DNA of 5,866 nt from Nitrososphaerales archaeon TH703 (GTDB taxonomy: Archaea > Thermoproteota > Nitrososphaeria > Nitrososphaerales > Nitrososphaeraceae): positions 1 to 5,866 of the forward strand of contig JAATVL010000098.1 of NCBI GenBank assembly GCA_014523525.1. Direction: 5' to 3'. This document shows positions 1 through 4,212 of this stretch, in pieces; position 1 is the stretch's first letter, and every line of letters begins with the position of its first letter. The notes under the pieces are model-generated. The model was not told the origin of the DNA. It ran no database searches and was given only the letters and a program-made list of their open reading frames with translations. The position numbers and the translations under genes are program-made.

Positions 1-1
1 A

Positions 2-334
2 AAAGATTCGTTACTGGATTCTAACACAGGTAAACCAGTGATCCCGTCGAGGGCATTAGCAATCCTCGAGGATCAGATTAGCGCCGACTACTTTTTCTTC
101 AACAGTACCGGTAAATTTCCACACAAATACGTAGTCCAAGGCTATGAATCCGCAAGCGATATGGTTGATTACGAAAAGATCAAAGGAAAGCCAGGCAAGA
201 TGTTAATTGTTCTTGCAAAAATAACTGATAAAGATACTTTAGTGTTTTCGTACTCAGAAAGCAAGAGGATATTTTACAAAGCCCTTTCGAATGCATCACA
301 GATCATTAAGTCTATTTCTATTTTGAACCAATGA
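2..334 (+). CDS. Partial PsbP-like protein, C-terminal end
   Basis: The reading frame is open to the left edge of the window, so this is the last 110 or so residues of a longer protein. The GTG at position 38 is an internal valine (…GKPVIPSRAL…), not a start. The C-terminal part has the pattern of small secreted PsbP-like proteins of ammonia-oxidising archaea: a strand (LVFSYSES), then an aromatic/basic stretch and a final amphipathic helix (ALSNASQIIKSISI). These resemble the usual 'YxxYLPxxQKMIDSFxI' ending. Proteins of that kind are normally exported or membrane-anchored, but the N-terminus that would show a signal peptide lies outside the window. The gene ends 6 bp before the end of a minus-strand relic, so the two are convergent. 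The family call is by resemblance only; the coding call is firm. Confidence 0.6.
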   Translation, partial: KDSLLDSNTGKPVIPSRALAILEDQISADYFFFNSTGKFPHKYVVQGYESASDMVDYEKIKGKPGKMLIVLAKITDKDTLVFSYSESKRIFYKALSNASQIIKSISILNQ

Positions 335-339
335 GATCT

Positions 340-468
340 TTACGTTAAGTTTATGTTATACCTTTTAGATTCGTTACTACAAACTTGATAAAATATCCAG
401 TCCAAAGTTCTTAATTCTCTATGAGACTTGTCGGCTTCATCTGCAATTCGATACCTCTCGACAGTTAC
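340..468 (-). pseudogene. Relic of the DWIFYQVC small-protein family (copy 1)
   Basis: The stretch between stop codons at 469-471 and 340-342 encodes about 42 residues. It includes EADKSHRELRTLDWIFYQVC, closely matching the C-terminus of the 93-aa protein at 4213-4494 (EADKFYSELRIMDWIFFQVC). There is no start codon, and the N-terminal half is missing or unrecognisable, so it is read as a truncated gene copy. It lies directly downstream of the response regulator at 521-904 on the same strand. The last residues (ESKRYN…) differ from the other copies. The homology is seen directly; loss of function is inferred. Confidence 0.6.
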
Positions 469-520
469 TTATATGAACTTTTAATCTTAGAATAGTCGAA
501 TGATTTGATTTGCTACTTTG

Positions 521-904
521 CTAATTTATCATTGAATAAACTTGTTCCAAAAGTTCCCTTCTGCTTACCGGTTTCGCCATGAAATGTCTATATCCCTTTA
601 AAGGGTACACTTTACTGTTTTGAGTATTGTAAGACTCCACACTACTCAGTGCAGTGATAAATAGTGTCTTGATGTTCGAATCCCGTGATTTAAGCTGGTC
701 GTATAATTCAAAACCATTAATTTTAGGCATCTTAATATCCAATATCGTCAGGTCATATAGATTTGGTTTGAATTTTTCCAAAGCCATATCCGGATCTGTA
801 AAGTAATCTATATCAAATCCATAATTTTCGAGTATCGTTTCAAAAGTTCCACCTACGTCTTTTTCCTCATCGACTATCAAAATTCGCTTATTCACTTGAG
901 CCAT
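521..904 (-). CDS. Single-domain response regulator (CheY-like receiver)
   Basis: This 127-aa protein is a complete receiver domain with no output domain. Visible family features are the N-terminal strand ILIVDEEKD with acidic residues D12-E13 (metal pocket), the phospho-acceptor Asp56 in LTILDIKMP, the following P60 and G64 (INGFEL), T84 in FITALSS, and the K111-P112 pair in HFMAKPVS. All residues needed for phospho-transfer are present, so it should accept phosphate from a histidine kinase encoded elsewhere. How the signal leaves it is unknown; such proteins usually act by protein-protein contact or in a phosphorelay. The ATG at 904 is supported by a GGAG Shine-Dalgarno-like motif (minus strand, 908-911) four bases upstream. 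A 31-aa micro-ORF lies about 100 bp upstream and a DWIFYQVC relic lies downstream, both on the same strand. It is a distant paralogue of 3789-4196. Confidence 0.93.
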   Translation of the reverse strand: MAQVNKRILIVDEEKDVGGTFETILENYGFDIDYFTDPDMALEKFKPNLYDLTILDIKMPKINGFELYDQLKSRDSNIKTLFITALSSVESYNTQNSKVYPLKGYRHFMAKPVSRRELLEQVYSMIN

Positions 905-907
905 TTA

Positions 908-911
908 CTCC
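908..911 (-). promoter_or_regulatory. Ribosome binding site of the response regulator at 521-904
   Basis: GGAG on the minus strand sits four bases before the ATG at 904. It fixes this start and suggests a leadered transcript. Most other starts here look leaderless, with a TATA-like box at about -25. Confidence 0.5.
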
Positions 912-1004
912 AACCCTCGAACCAATTGCCTTAGTTCTATGCAGTACCCTTATTTTTACACTTCGATAAATAAATAATTGTCGTCTTACTTATAGGTGGC
1001 CTTT

Positions 1005-1100
1005 TTAATTGAAACCATGACATCTGCTTCCTTCCTTGGCTACTTCAAGCCATCTTTTAGATTCTTCAATTTCTTTTTGTAGTGTTTGTTCTAATATCAT
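1005..1100 (-). CDS. 31-aa micro-ORF with EQxLQKEIEESK N-terminus
   Basis: A short ORF starts ATG at 1100 and stops TAA at 1005. Its N-terminus reads MILEQTLQKEIEESKRWL, a charged amphipathic helix, followed by a short tail with one Cys and one His. I do not recognise a function. It is credible as a gene or gene remnant because a second ORF at 2247-2312 begins MSIEQILQKEIEESK, and the two share 27 identical consecutive bases (1055-1081 and 2267-2293). The sequence before the start also resembles its counterpart (about 1121-1150 versus 2334-2365), including an AT-rich box around -28, which suggests a shared promoter. It could be the N-terminal stub of a longer protein whose rest has been lost. 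It lies about 100 bp upstream of the response regulator, on the same strand. Confidence 0.45.
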   Translation of the reverse strand: MILEQTLQKEIEESKRWLEVAKEGSRCHGFN

Positions 1101-1161
1101 GGTAGGAATTAATAATGTAAGGATTTAATCTGTCAAGTCCCTTTATGGGAGGGAGCAATTA

Positions 1162-1299
1162 TTATTCTCGAAATTGTTTGCAATCACAAACCTTACAATA
1201 ATTAGTACTAGTGTCCCCAGGTAATTCGTGCTGCCATATCATAAAAAAATGCTGACTTCTACTATGACCACAGTTTGAACAGGTTATTCCAGCCGCCAT
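1162..1299 (-). CDS. 45-aa zinc-binding micro-protein, CxxC…CxxCxC
   Basis: A complete ORF starts ATG at 1299 and stops TAA at 1162. It begins MAAGITCSNCGH and ends NYCKVCDCKQFRE. Cysteines are C7, C10, C35, C38 and C40, with histidines H12, H17 and H24 between the pairs. That is a compact zinc-ribbon or treble-clef pattern. A TATA-like box, GGTTATAGT (minus strand, 1321-1329), is centred about 26 bp upstream of the ATG, as expected for a leaderless archaeal gene. The micro-protein at 1666-1791 has the same layout (CxxCxHxxxxH … CxxCxC … F), so the two are probably paralogues. The function is unknown; such small zinc proteins are typically nucleic-acid or protein adaptors. The Cys spacing and the second copy make a chance ORF unlikely. 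Confidence 0.72.
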   Translation of the reverse strand: MAAGITCSNCGHSRSQHFFMIWQHELPGDTSTNYCKVCDCKQFRE

Positions 1300-1320
1300 A
1301 ATTTATCTTGTTTATCCTAG

Positions 1321-1332
1321 ACTATAACCTTT
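1321..1332 (-). promoter_or_regulatory. TATA-like promoter of the 45-aa zinc micro-protein
   Basis: The minus strand reads GAAAGGTTATAG here, a purine-rich BRE-like stretch followed by a TATA element. It is centred about 26 bp before the ATG at 1299. The same AAAGGTTATA string stands about 25 bp before the 93-aa gene at 4494. Confidence 0.4.
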
Positions 1333-1450
1333 CAAACCTGAATACGAGGCGTGAATTTATTTTTTAAAGTCTTATCAGTCCTTCTTTAGGCTAACTCGTC
1401 TGCATTAGTATTGATTTTGATACCTTTCTGAGGAGTACAGATACAAAGAA

Positions 1451-1603
1451 ATGATCCTGGTAAATGAGATCTTTATTTCTGCGATTTATGAGGATTGGAA
1501 GCGAAAGAAATGAGAGCAGATAAAGATAAAACATTGTCAAAAGTGCGGTGAGGGGTTGGAAGGACTTGAGGTATGTGGGCAATGTGGAGAGATAAACAAA
1601 TGA
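1451..1603 (+). pseudogene. Small zinc-ribbon gene interrupted by in-frame TGA
   Basis: One frame runs from ATG 1451 to TGA 1601 and is broken by a single TGA at 1511-1513. Before it, the frame encodes MILVNEIFISAIYEDWKRKK. After it, the frame continues EQIKIKHCQKCGEGLEG… and ends EVCGQCGEINK, a textbook CxxCG…CxxCG zinc ribbon. Both halves look like real protein in the same frame. One C-to-T change in an Arg codon (CGA to TGA) would explain the break. Upstream the frame stays open to 1421. The alternatives are a sequencing error or, much less likely, readthrough. It stands first in a same-strand run of Cys-containing small genes (1666-1791, 1835-2011). A 72-residue hydrophobic ORF on the opposite strand is taken as its shadow. 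Confidence 0.5.
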
Positions 1604-1665
1604 TGCCAACTTTTTTAGTTAAGAATTCCAAACGTTTATGTCCTTATGATTTTACCATTCCTTTA

Positions 1666-1791
1666 ATGATTCAACATATCGTTTGCACCTATTGCTTGCA
1701 TCCTAAAGCGCAGCACGTATATTATCTTGGTCAAATGGACAATAAACATCCCTGTAGGGGATGCGATTGTGTTTGCTTCAAATCAATGTAA
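1666..1791 (+). CDS. 41-aa zinc-binding micro-protein, CxxC…CxxCxC
   Basis: The frame is open from an ATG at 1573, but the ATG at 1666 is preferred. It places the first CxxC eight residues from the N-terminus, as in the 45-aa protein at 1162-1299, and avoids overlap with the zinc-ribbon relic at 1451-1603. The 41-aa product starts MIQHIVCTYCLHPKAQH and ends CRGCDCVCFKSM. Cysteines are C7, C10, C30, C33, C35 and C37; H12 and H17 fall at exactly the positions of H12 and H17 in the 45-aa protein. This conserved CxxCxHxxxxH … CxxCxC arrangement is the main evidence that both are real. Function is unknown. The next gene starts 43 bp downstream on the same strand. The upstream AT-rich GTTTATG (about 1635) is only a weak promoter candidate. 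Confidence 0.6.
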   Translation: MIQHIVCTYCLHPKAQHVYYLGQMDNKHPCRGCDCVCFKSM

Positions 1792-1807
1792 TTACAAGCA
1801 AGGGTTG

Positions 1808-1814
1808 TTATATC
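1808..1814 (+). promoter_or_regulatory. TATA-like box before the 58-aa CxxC protein
   Basis: TTATATC is centred about 24 bp upstream of the ATG at 1835, the spacing expected for a leaderless archaeal transcript. A second AT-rich string (TTATAATTATAA) abuts the ATG and is too close to serve that start. Confidence 0.35.
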
Positions 1815-1834
1815 TGATGTGTTATAATTATAAC

Positions 1835-2011
1835 ATGCGGAGAATAGTAAAACCAGCAAGCCCACCAGGCGAATTCAAATGTAGGACGTGTGAGGTTATG
1901 TGGTCAAGTTATATGGAGAATAATATTCCATGTACAGACACAACAATAAGGGCCGGATTACACAACTTTGATTTTGCCAACCCTATTAATATACAACAAA
2001 TAGGGAGTTAA
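1835..2011 (+). CDS. 58-aa hypothetical protein with CxxC motif
   Basis: The frame is open from a TTG at 1727, but that part overlaps the zinc micro-protein in another frame. The ATG at 1835 is preferred because it gives no overlap and has a TATA-like box 24 bp upstream; ATG 1817 is the alternative. The 58-aa product contains EFKCRTCEVMWSSYMENN, then IPCTDTTIRAGLHNF. C16, C19, C33 and perhaps H43 could form a zinc site. I do not recognise the family. The proline-rich N-terminus (KPASPPGEF) and hydrophilic tail (ANPINIQQIGS) suggest a soluble cytoplasmic protein. It follows the 41-aa zinc protein by 43 bp on the same strand and ends just before a convergent relic at 2016. Confidence 0.55.
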   Translation: MRRIVKPASPPGEFKCRTCEVMWSSYMENNIPCTDTTIRAGLHNFDFANPINIQQIGS

Positions 2012-2015
2012 TTTT

Positions 2016-2144
2016 TTATTTTTCGTAGGTACAAACTTGATAAAAAATCCAATCTAAAATCCTCGACTCGCTATACAATGGATCGGCTTCTAATATTGAA
2101 TGAGTCTGATTTATGGTATCAAAGGTAATTTGGTCTACAATAAT
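2016..2144 (-). pseudogene. Relic of the DWIFYQVC small-protein family (copy 2)
   Basis: The stretch between stops at 2145 and 2016 encodes 42 residues. They include TINQTHSILEADPLYSESRI, then LDWIFYQVCTYEK. The 93-aa protein at 4213-4494 has IIQTHSIIEADKFYSELRIM, then DWIFFQVCINE, at the same place. No start codon is present and a stop cuts the upstream part, so it is read as a truncated copy. A partly overlapping frame (2119-2223) encodes a WNCDKC knuckle of uncertain meaning. Confidence 0.6.
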
Positions 2145-2246
2145 TTATGGAATGAATAACATACTCCACGGAATCGCATTTATCACAGTTCCACGAAGTG
2201 TATTCCCTGCAGATATTATCCAATAGAAGAAGAATTTTAAAATTAA

Positions 2247-2312
2247 TCAATCAAAATATCTTTTAATTTTAGATTCTTCAATTTCTTTTTGTAAGATTTG
2301 TTCTATGCTCAT
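2247..2312 (-). pseudogene. 21-aa micro-ORF, paralogue of 1005-1100
   Basis: The ORF MSIEQILQKEIEESKIKRYFD starts ATG at 2312 and stops at 2247. It shares its first 15 residues, apart from three substitutions, with the micro-ORF at 1005-1100. Positions 2267-2293 are identical to 1055-1081. The product is 10 residues shorter and diverges abruptly after EESK, so it looks like a truncated copy. Upstream on the minus strand, GATATATTAAATT (centred about 30 bp before the ATG) may be its promoter. Confidence 0.4.
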
Positions 2313-2783
2313 ACACTAAACTAGTCGTTATTGAGAATTTAATATATCAAGTGCTTTAAAGAGAAGGAGACTGGAGTCAAATTAAAACTAAGGATTTTTC
2401 GTTACCGAAAGAAAGAAATATTCAGAATATAATCAGTCAGAATATATTTAGAATTTCGATCATAATATTTATTAGAAAACATTATGAATGTAGCAACTGA
2501 TGGGTTTTGTAGACAAGCCCGTCGGTAATGACAAGAAACAACCGAGCTCCCACCAGTTGCTGTGTTTAGACGTCTTATCTCAAGCGTAGGCGAAACTATA
2601 TAATGCCTTTGGTATCAAGTCATATGAATTTCGAATAGAAGAATGTGATAAGAATTATGGATAACTAAATTGCATTTCTGTGTTAAATCTATCTGATTTT
2701 AATTATTCGTATGCTTTCTCTTAGACTGAATAATATTTTCAAAAACTCGAATTAACCATTAATTTGTTTAGAGATTTAGAACT
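2313..2783. other. Long non-coding stretch holding a structured element
   Basis: No convincing gene was found in either strand across these 470 bases. The only clear structure is the stem-loop at 2490-2563, described separately, and an 8-bp palindrome AGACGTCT at about 2568-2575. The stretch from 2600 to 2783 is AT-rich with only trivial ORFs and should hold the promoter of the 123-aa gene at 2784, but no box stands out. Confidence 0.5.
2490..2563 (+). ncRNA. Candidate structured RNA or hairpin element
   Basis: AGCAACTGATGGG (2492-2504) pairs with CCCACCAGTTGCT (2549-2561) over 13 positions with one mismatch, closing a loop of about 44 nt. Inside, TCGGT (2522-2526) pairs perfectly with ACCGA (2541-2545). 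CCC at 2518-2520 could instead pair with the GGG at 2502-2504, so alternative folds compete. The element is visibly richer in G and C than its surroundings, as ncRNAs in AT-rich genomes often are. An AT-rich TATA-like string (2462-2475) lies about 25 bp before the stem, which would place a transcript start at its 5' base. The strand is chosen from that box. It does not match tRNA or C/D-box RNA. It could also be the end hairpin of an IS200/IS605-type remnant. Confidence 0.4.
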
Positions 2784-3155
2784 ATGGAAATAGAAAGATA
2801 TAAAGAAATTTCGAAATGGTTTAATGAAACCTTTCCGGACGAACCGCTTTTAAAAGAAAAAATCCTAGACAAAATCACTGAAATTTTTCAGAAATTGCCA
2901 AAGGATTATTATCTTGACTATAAAGACAATCCAAATTTTGTTCTAATTAATGAAATTATGGATGAATCAACTGGAGAAACAAAAATTGAAACAATGGTTA
3001 ATCCTTTCTTCTTAATGTTCGTTACACTCTCATGTAAAGCCACATATGATGCAGTAATTAAGCACTTGAATAAGGATAATAAGATATGTTCAAAGTGTAA
3101 AAAAGAAAATCCAAAAGAAGTAAAGCATTGCATGGAGTGTGGTAAATTATTTTAA
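2784..3155 (+). CDS. 123-aa protein with C-terminal zinc ribbon
   Basis: The gene starts ATG at 2784 and ends TAA at 3155. Residues 1-95 are a charged, mostly helical region (YKEISKWFNETF…, then FLMFVTLSCKATYDAVIKHL); the stretch around residues 73-84 is hydrophobic but too short and polar for a clear membrane helix. Residues 101-123 form a zinc ribbon: C102-x2-C105, then C116-x2-C119 (ICSKCKKENP…HCMECGKLF), the pattern common in archaeal and bacterial zinc-ribbon adaptors. The N-terminal domain is not one I recognise. No RBS is visible. It is flanked by non-coding DNA on the left and a convergent frameshifted relic that begins 3 bp past its stop. It is the longest of five Cys-pair proteins or relics in this part of the window. 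Function is unknown; cytoplasmic location is inferred. Confidence 0.82.
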   Translation: MEIERYKEISKWFNETFPDEPLLKEKILDKITEIFQKLPKDYYLDYKDNPNFVLINEIMDESTGETKIETMVNPFFLMFVTLSCKATYDAVIKHLNKDNKICSKCKKENPKEVKHCMECGKLF

Positions 3156-3157
3156 TA

Positions 3158-3341
3158 TTACTTTGTATTATAACCTTTTAGACTCAGTCTTAATGCATCT
3201 AGTAAATCGTTATAGGAAGTTTGTTCTTTATCTAATTAATCCATGATTATTTAGATATAGTGTCAGTTCATTCTGAACGTCTACACACGTTTTATTATTA
3301 AATAAGATGATGGATTTGTTCGAATCTGCTTTAATGATCCA
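3158..3341 (-). pseudogene. Frameshifted gene of the LLDALRLSLKGYN family
   Basis: Two adjoining frames together encode about 62 residues. The upstream frame (3341 down to 3231) reads …KTCVDVQNELTLYLNNHGLIR. The downstream frame (3235 down to 3158) reads LDKEQTSYNDLLDALRLSLK, then GYNTK and a stop. The paralogue at 4506-4589 has AGAGATAAAG where this copy has AGATAAAG, so a 2-bp loss explains the frame change. No in-frame ATG is seen. Between the two copies the 13 codons of LLDALRLSLKGYN differ at six codons, all synonymous (including TCA versus AGT for serine). This shows past selection on the protein. The function is not recognised. Confidence 0.55.
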
Positions 3342-3451
3342 TTACGATCCGCAGAATCAAGTAGGCGACTGTTACTAGACAGAGAATCAGAATTAAATCT
3401 AGAACCTTTTTCAAGTTTAAGGGAAGAATGTGAAACATAGATAGAAATTAT

Positions 3452-3526
3452 ATGATAGAATGGATACTTATAATTTTGCTTTATGCGATAGGAATACCAA
3501 TTGAAATTAAAGAGATGAAAAAATGA
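3452..3526 (+). CDS. 24-aa putative membrane peptide
   Basis: A short ORF starts ATG at 3452 and stops TGA at 3524-3526. It reads MIEWILIILLYAIGIPIEI and ends KEMKK: one hydrophobic helix followed by a charged tail. This is the layout of small single-pass membrane peptides. A hairpin with a T-tract overlaps and follows its stop codon, supporting an RNA that ends here. Against it, the ORF is very short, no RBS or good TATA box is seen, and no second copy exists in the window. A chance hydrophobic ORF in AT-rich DNA remains possible. Confidence 0.3.
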   Translation: MIEWILIILLYAIGIPIEIKEMKK

Positions 3527-3540
3527 CTTCTCTTTTTTTA
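3509..3540 (+). terminator. Hairpin plus T-tract terminator
   Basis: AAAGAGA (3509-3515) pairs with TCTCTTT (3529-3535) around a 13-nt loop, followed by a continuous T run to 3539. It would end a plus-strand transcript carrying the 24-aa ORF. Archaeal termination needs mainly the T-tract, which is present. Confidence 0.5.
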
Positions 3541-3675
3541 TTCTCCGAATAGTTTCGATACTTTTAACCTCGAGTAATGTTGTAATCTTTCAAACTTTTT
3601 TATTTCATTACTACAAACCCGATACAAAATCCATAAACCCATCCAAAGGCTAAAGGCTAATTGTTGTGTAGACAT
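3538..3675 (-). pseudogene. Short member of the DWIFYQVC family (copy 3)
   Basis: An intact 45-codon ORF starts ATG at 3675 (MSTQQLAFSLWMG) and stops at 3538. It contains LWILYRVCSNEIKK, matching DWIFFQVCINEIKN at the end of the 93-aa protein, then runs on for 19 further residues (…QHYSRLKVSKLFGE). The EADxxxSELR segment found before this motif in the other copies is not recognisable. It is therefore either a truncated, drifting copy or a short functional relative. It is divergent from the receiver-domain gene at 3789 with about 113 bp between the two starts, and AT-rich boxes exist there for both directions. The homology is seen; the status is uncertain. Confidence 0.45.
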
Positions 3676-3716
3676 AAATTTCCAATTAATAATAAGAATT
3701 AAACCAATACCAAGCT

Positions 3717-3726
3717 ACTTATATGC
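3717..3726 (+). promoter_or_regulatory. TATA-like promoter before the second receiver gene
   Basis: ACTTATATGC is a good archaeal TATA-like box pointing toward the receiver gene at 3789. It would start RNA near 3747, leaving a leader of about 40 nt that contains a 7-codon ORF and an inverted repeat. Confidence 0.4.
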
Positions 3727-3769
3727 TTCAAGTCCTTACAATTACTTGATCGTAAATCATGGCAGTGGT

Positions 3770-3788
3770 AGAAGGTTGTTAACCTTCT
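3770..3788. promoter_or_regulatory. Perfect inverted repeat abutting a TTG start
   Basis: AGAAGGTT (3770-3777), a 3-nt spacer GTT, then AACCTTCT (3781-3788) form a perfect 8-bp inverted repeat ending one base before the TTG at 3789. In DNA it could be an operator; in RNA, a hairpin covering the start region. It also contains the stop of the upstream 7-codon ORF. Confidence 0.45.
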
Positions 3789-4196
3789 TTGTCAAATCAT
3801 AGGGACAGATTAGTCGCCATTGTAGATGATGATCTTGATATAACTGAGTTGTTTCACGATGCCTTAAAACCAATCAGTGGTATCGTTGTATTTAAATTTA
3901 CAGATCCAATGATAGCCCTTGAACACATTACCCTTAATATTAACAAATATGTGCTCATAATTTCCGATTTAAGGTTGCCTAATCTAAACGGATTGGAATT
4001 ATTAAATAAAGTAAAAAAAATCAATCCTAATATAAGAACTGTATTAATGACTGCATTTGAGATTACAGATAAATTATTTATGCAATACGCTAGAGAACAA
4101 ATAATAAACAGTTTTCTCCAAAAACCAATTCTAATAAAAGATTTAGTCGAAGAAGCTGATAAACAATTACATATTCACGAAGTGCAACTCATATAG
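3789..4196 (+). CDS. Single-domain response regulator (CheY-like receiver)
   Basis: This 135-aa protein is a stand-alone receiver domain. Visible residues are D13-D14 in AIVDDDLDI, phospho-acceptor Asp60 in LIISDLRLP, P64 and G68 (NLNGLEL), T88 in VLMTAFEI, and K112-P113 in FLQKPILI. All catalytic positions are present, so it should be phosphorylated by a kinase encoded elsewhere. The start is TTG at 3789, the only usable start after an in-frame TAA at 3780-3782. An ATG at 3759 in the same frame gives only MAVVEGC before that stop. The leader may therefore carry a short upstream ORF, or the original ATG start may have been lost by a nonsense change. An inverted repeat abuts the TTG. It is divergent from copy 3 and convergent with copy 4 of the DWIFYQVC family, with 16 bp between stops on the latter side. 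Confidence 0.9.
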   Translation: MSNHRDRLVAIVDDDLDITELFHDALKPISGIVVFKFTDPMIALEHITLNINKYVLIISDLRLPNLNGLELLNKVKKINPNIRTVLMTAFEITDKLFMQYAREQIINSFLQKPILIKDLVEEADKQLHIHEVQLI

Positions 4197-4212
4197 ATTA
4201 GTAAGAATTTAT

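Noticed and set aside
1306..1345. Possible further LKGY remnant on the minus strand (SGLKGYSLG)
   Set aside because: Only four to five residues match, and the shared bases coincide with the TATA-like AAAGGTTATA box, so promoter similarity explains it better.
1391..1609. 72-codon hydrophobic ORF on the minus strand
   Set aside because: It lies antisense to the broken zinc-ribbon frame 1451-1603, whose CxxCG…CxxCG pattern is far more specific. Its hydrophobic character follows from reading AT-rich, purine-rich sequence backwards.
1573..1665. N-terminal extension of the 41-aa zinc micro-protein
   Set aside because: It overlaps the end of the zinc-ribbon relic, and the paralogue at 1162-1299 supports a start just before the first CxxC.
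1727..1834. N-terminal extension of the 58-aa CxxC protein from TTG 1727
   Set aside because: It overlaps the zinc micro-protein 1666-1791 in another frame, and the ATG at 1835 has a better placed TATA-like box.
2490..2563. C/D-box guide RNA or tRNA reading of the stem-loop
   Set aside because: CTGATGG only partly resembles a C box, no D box pairs with it, and there are no tRNA arms or T-loop sequence.
2918..3133. 71-codon ORF on the minus strand
   Set aside because: It is a shadow inside the well-supported 123-aa zinc-ribbon gene (2784-3155).
3342..3436. Minus-strand ORF of 35 codons with a hydrophobic stretch (VLDLILILCLVTVAYLIL)
   Set aside because: It looks like a membrane helix, but no promoter, RBS or paralogue supports it; it covers about 3333-3437 and overlaps the frameshifted relic. 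It was left unannotated.
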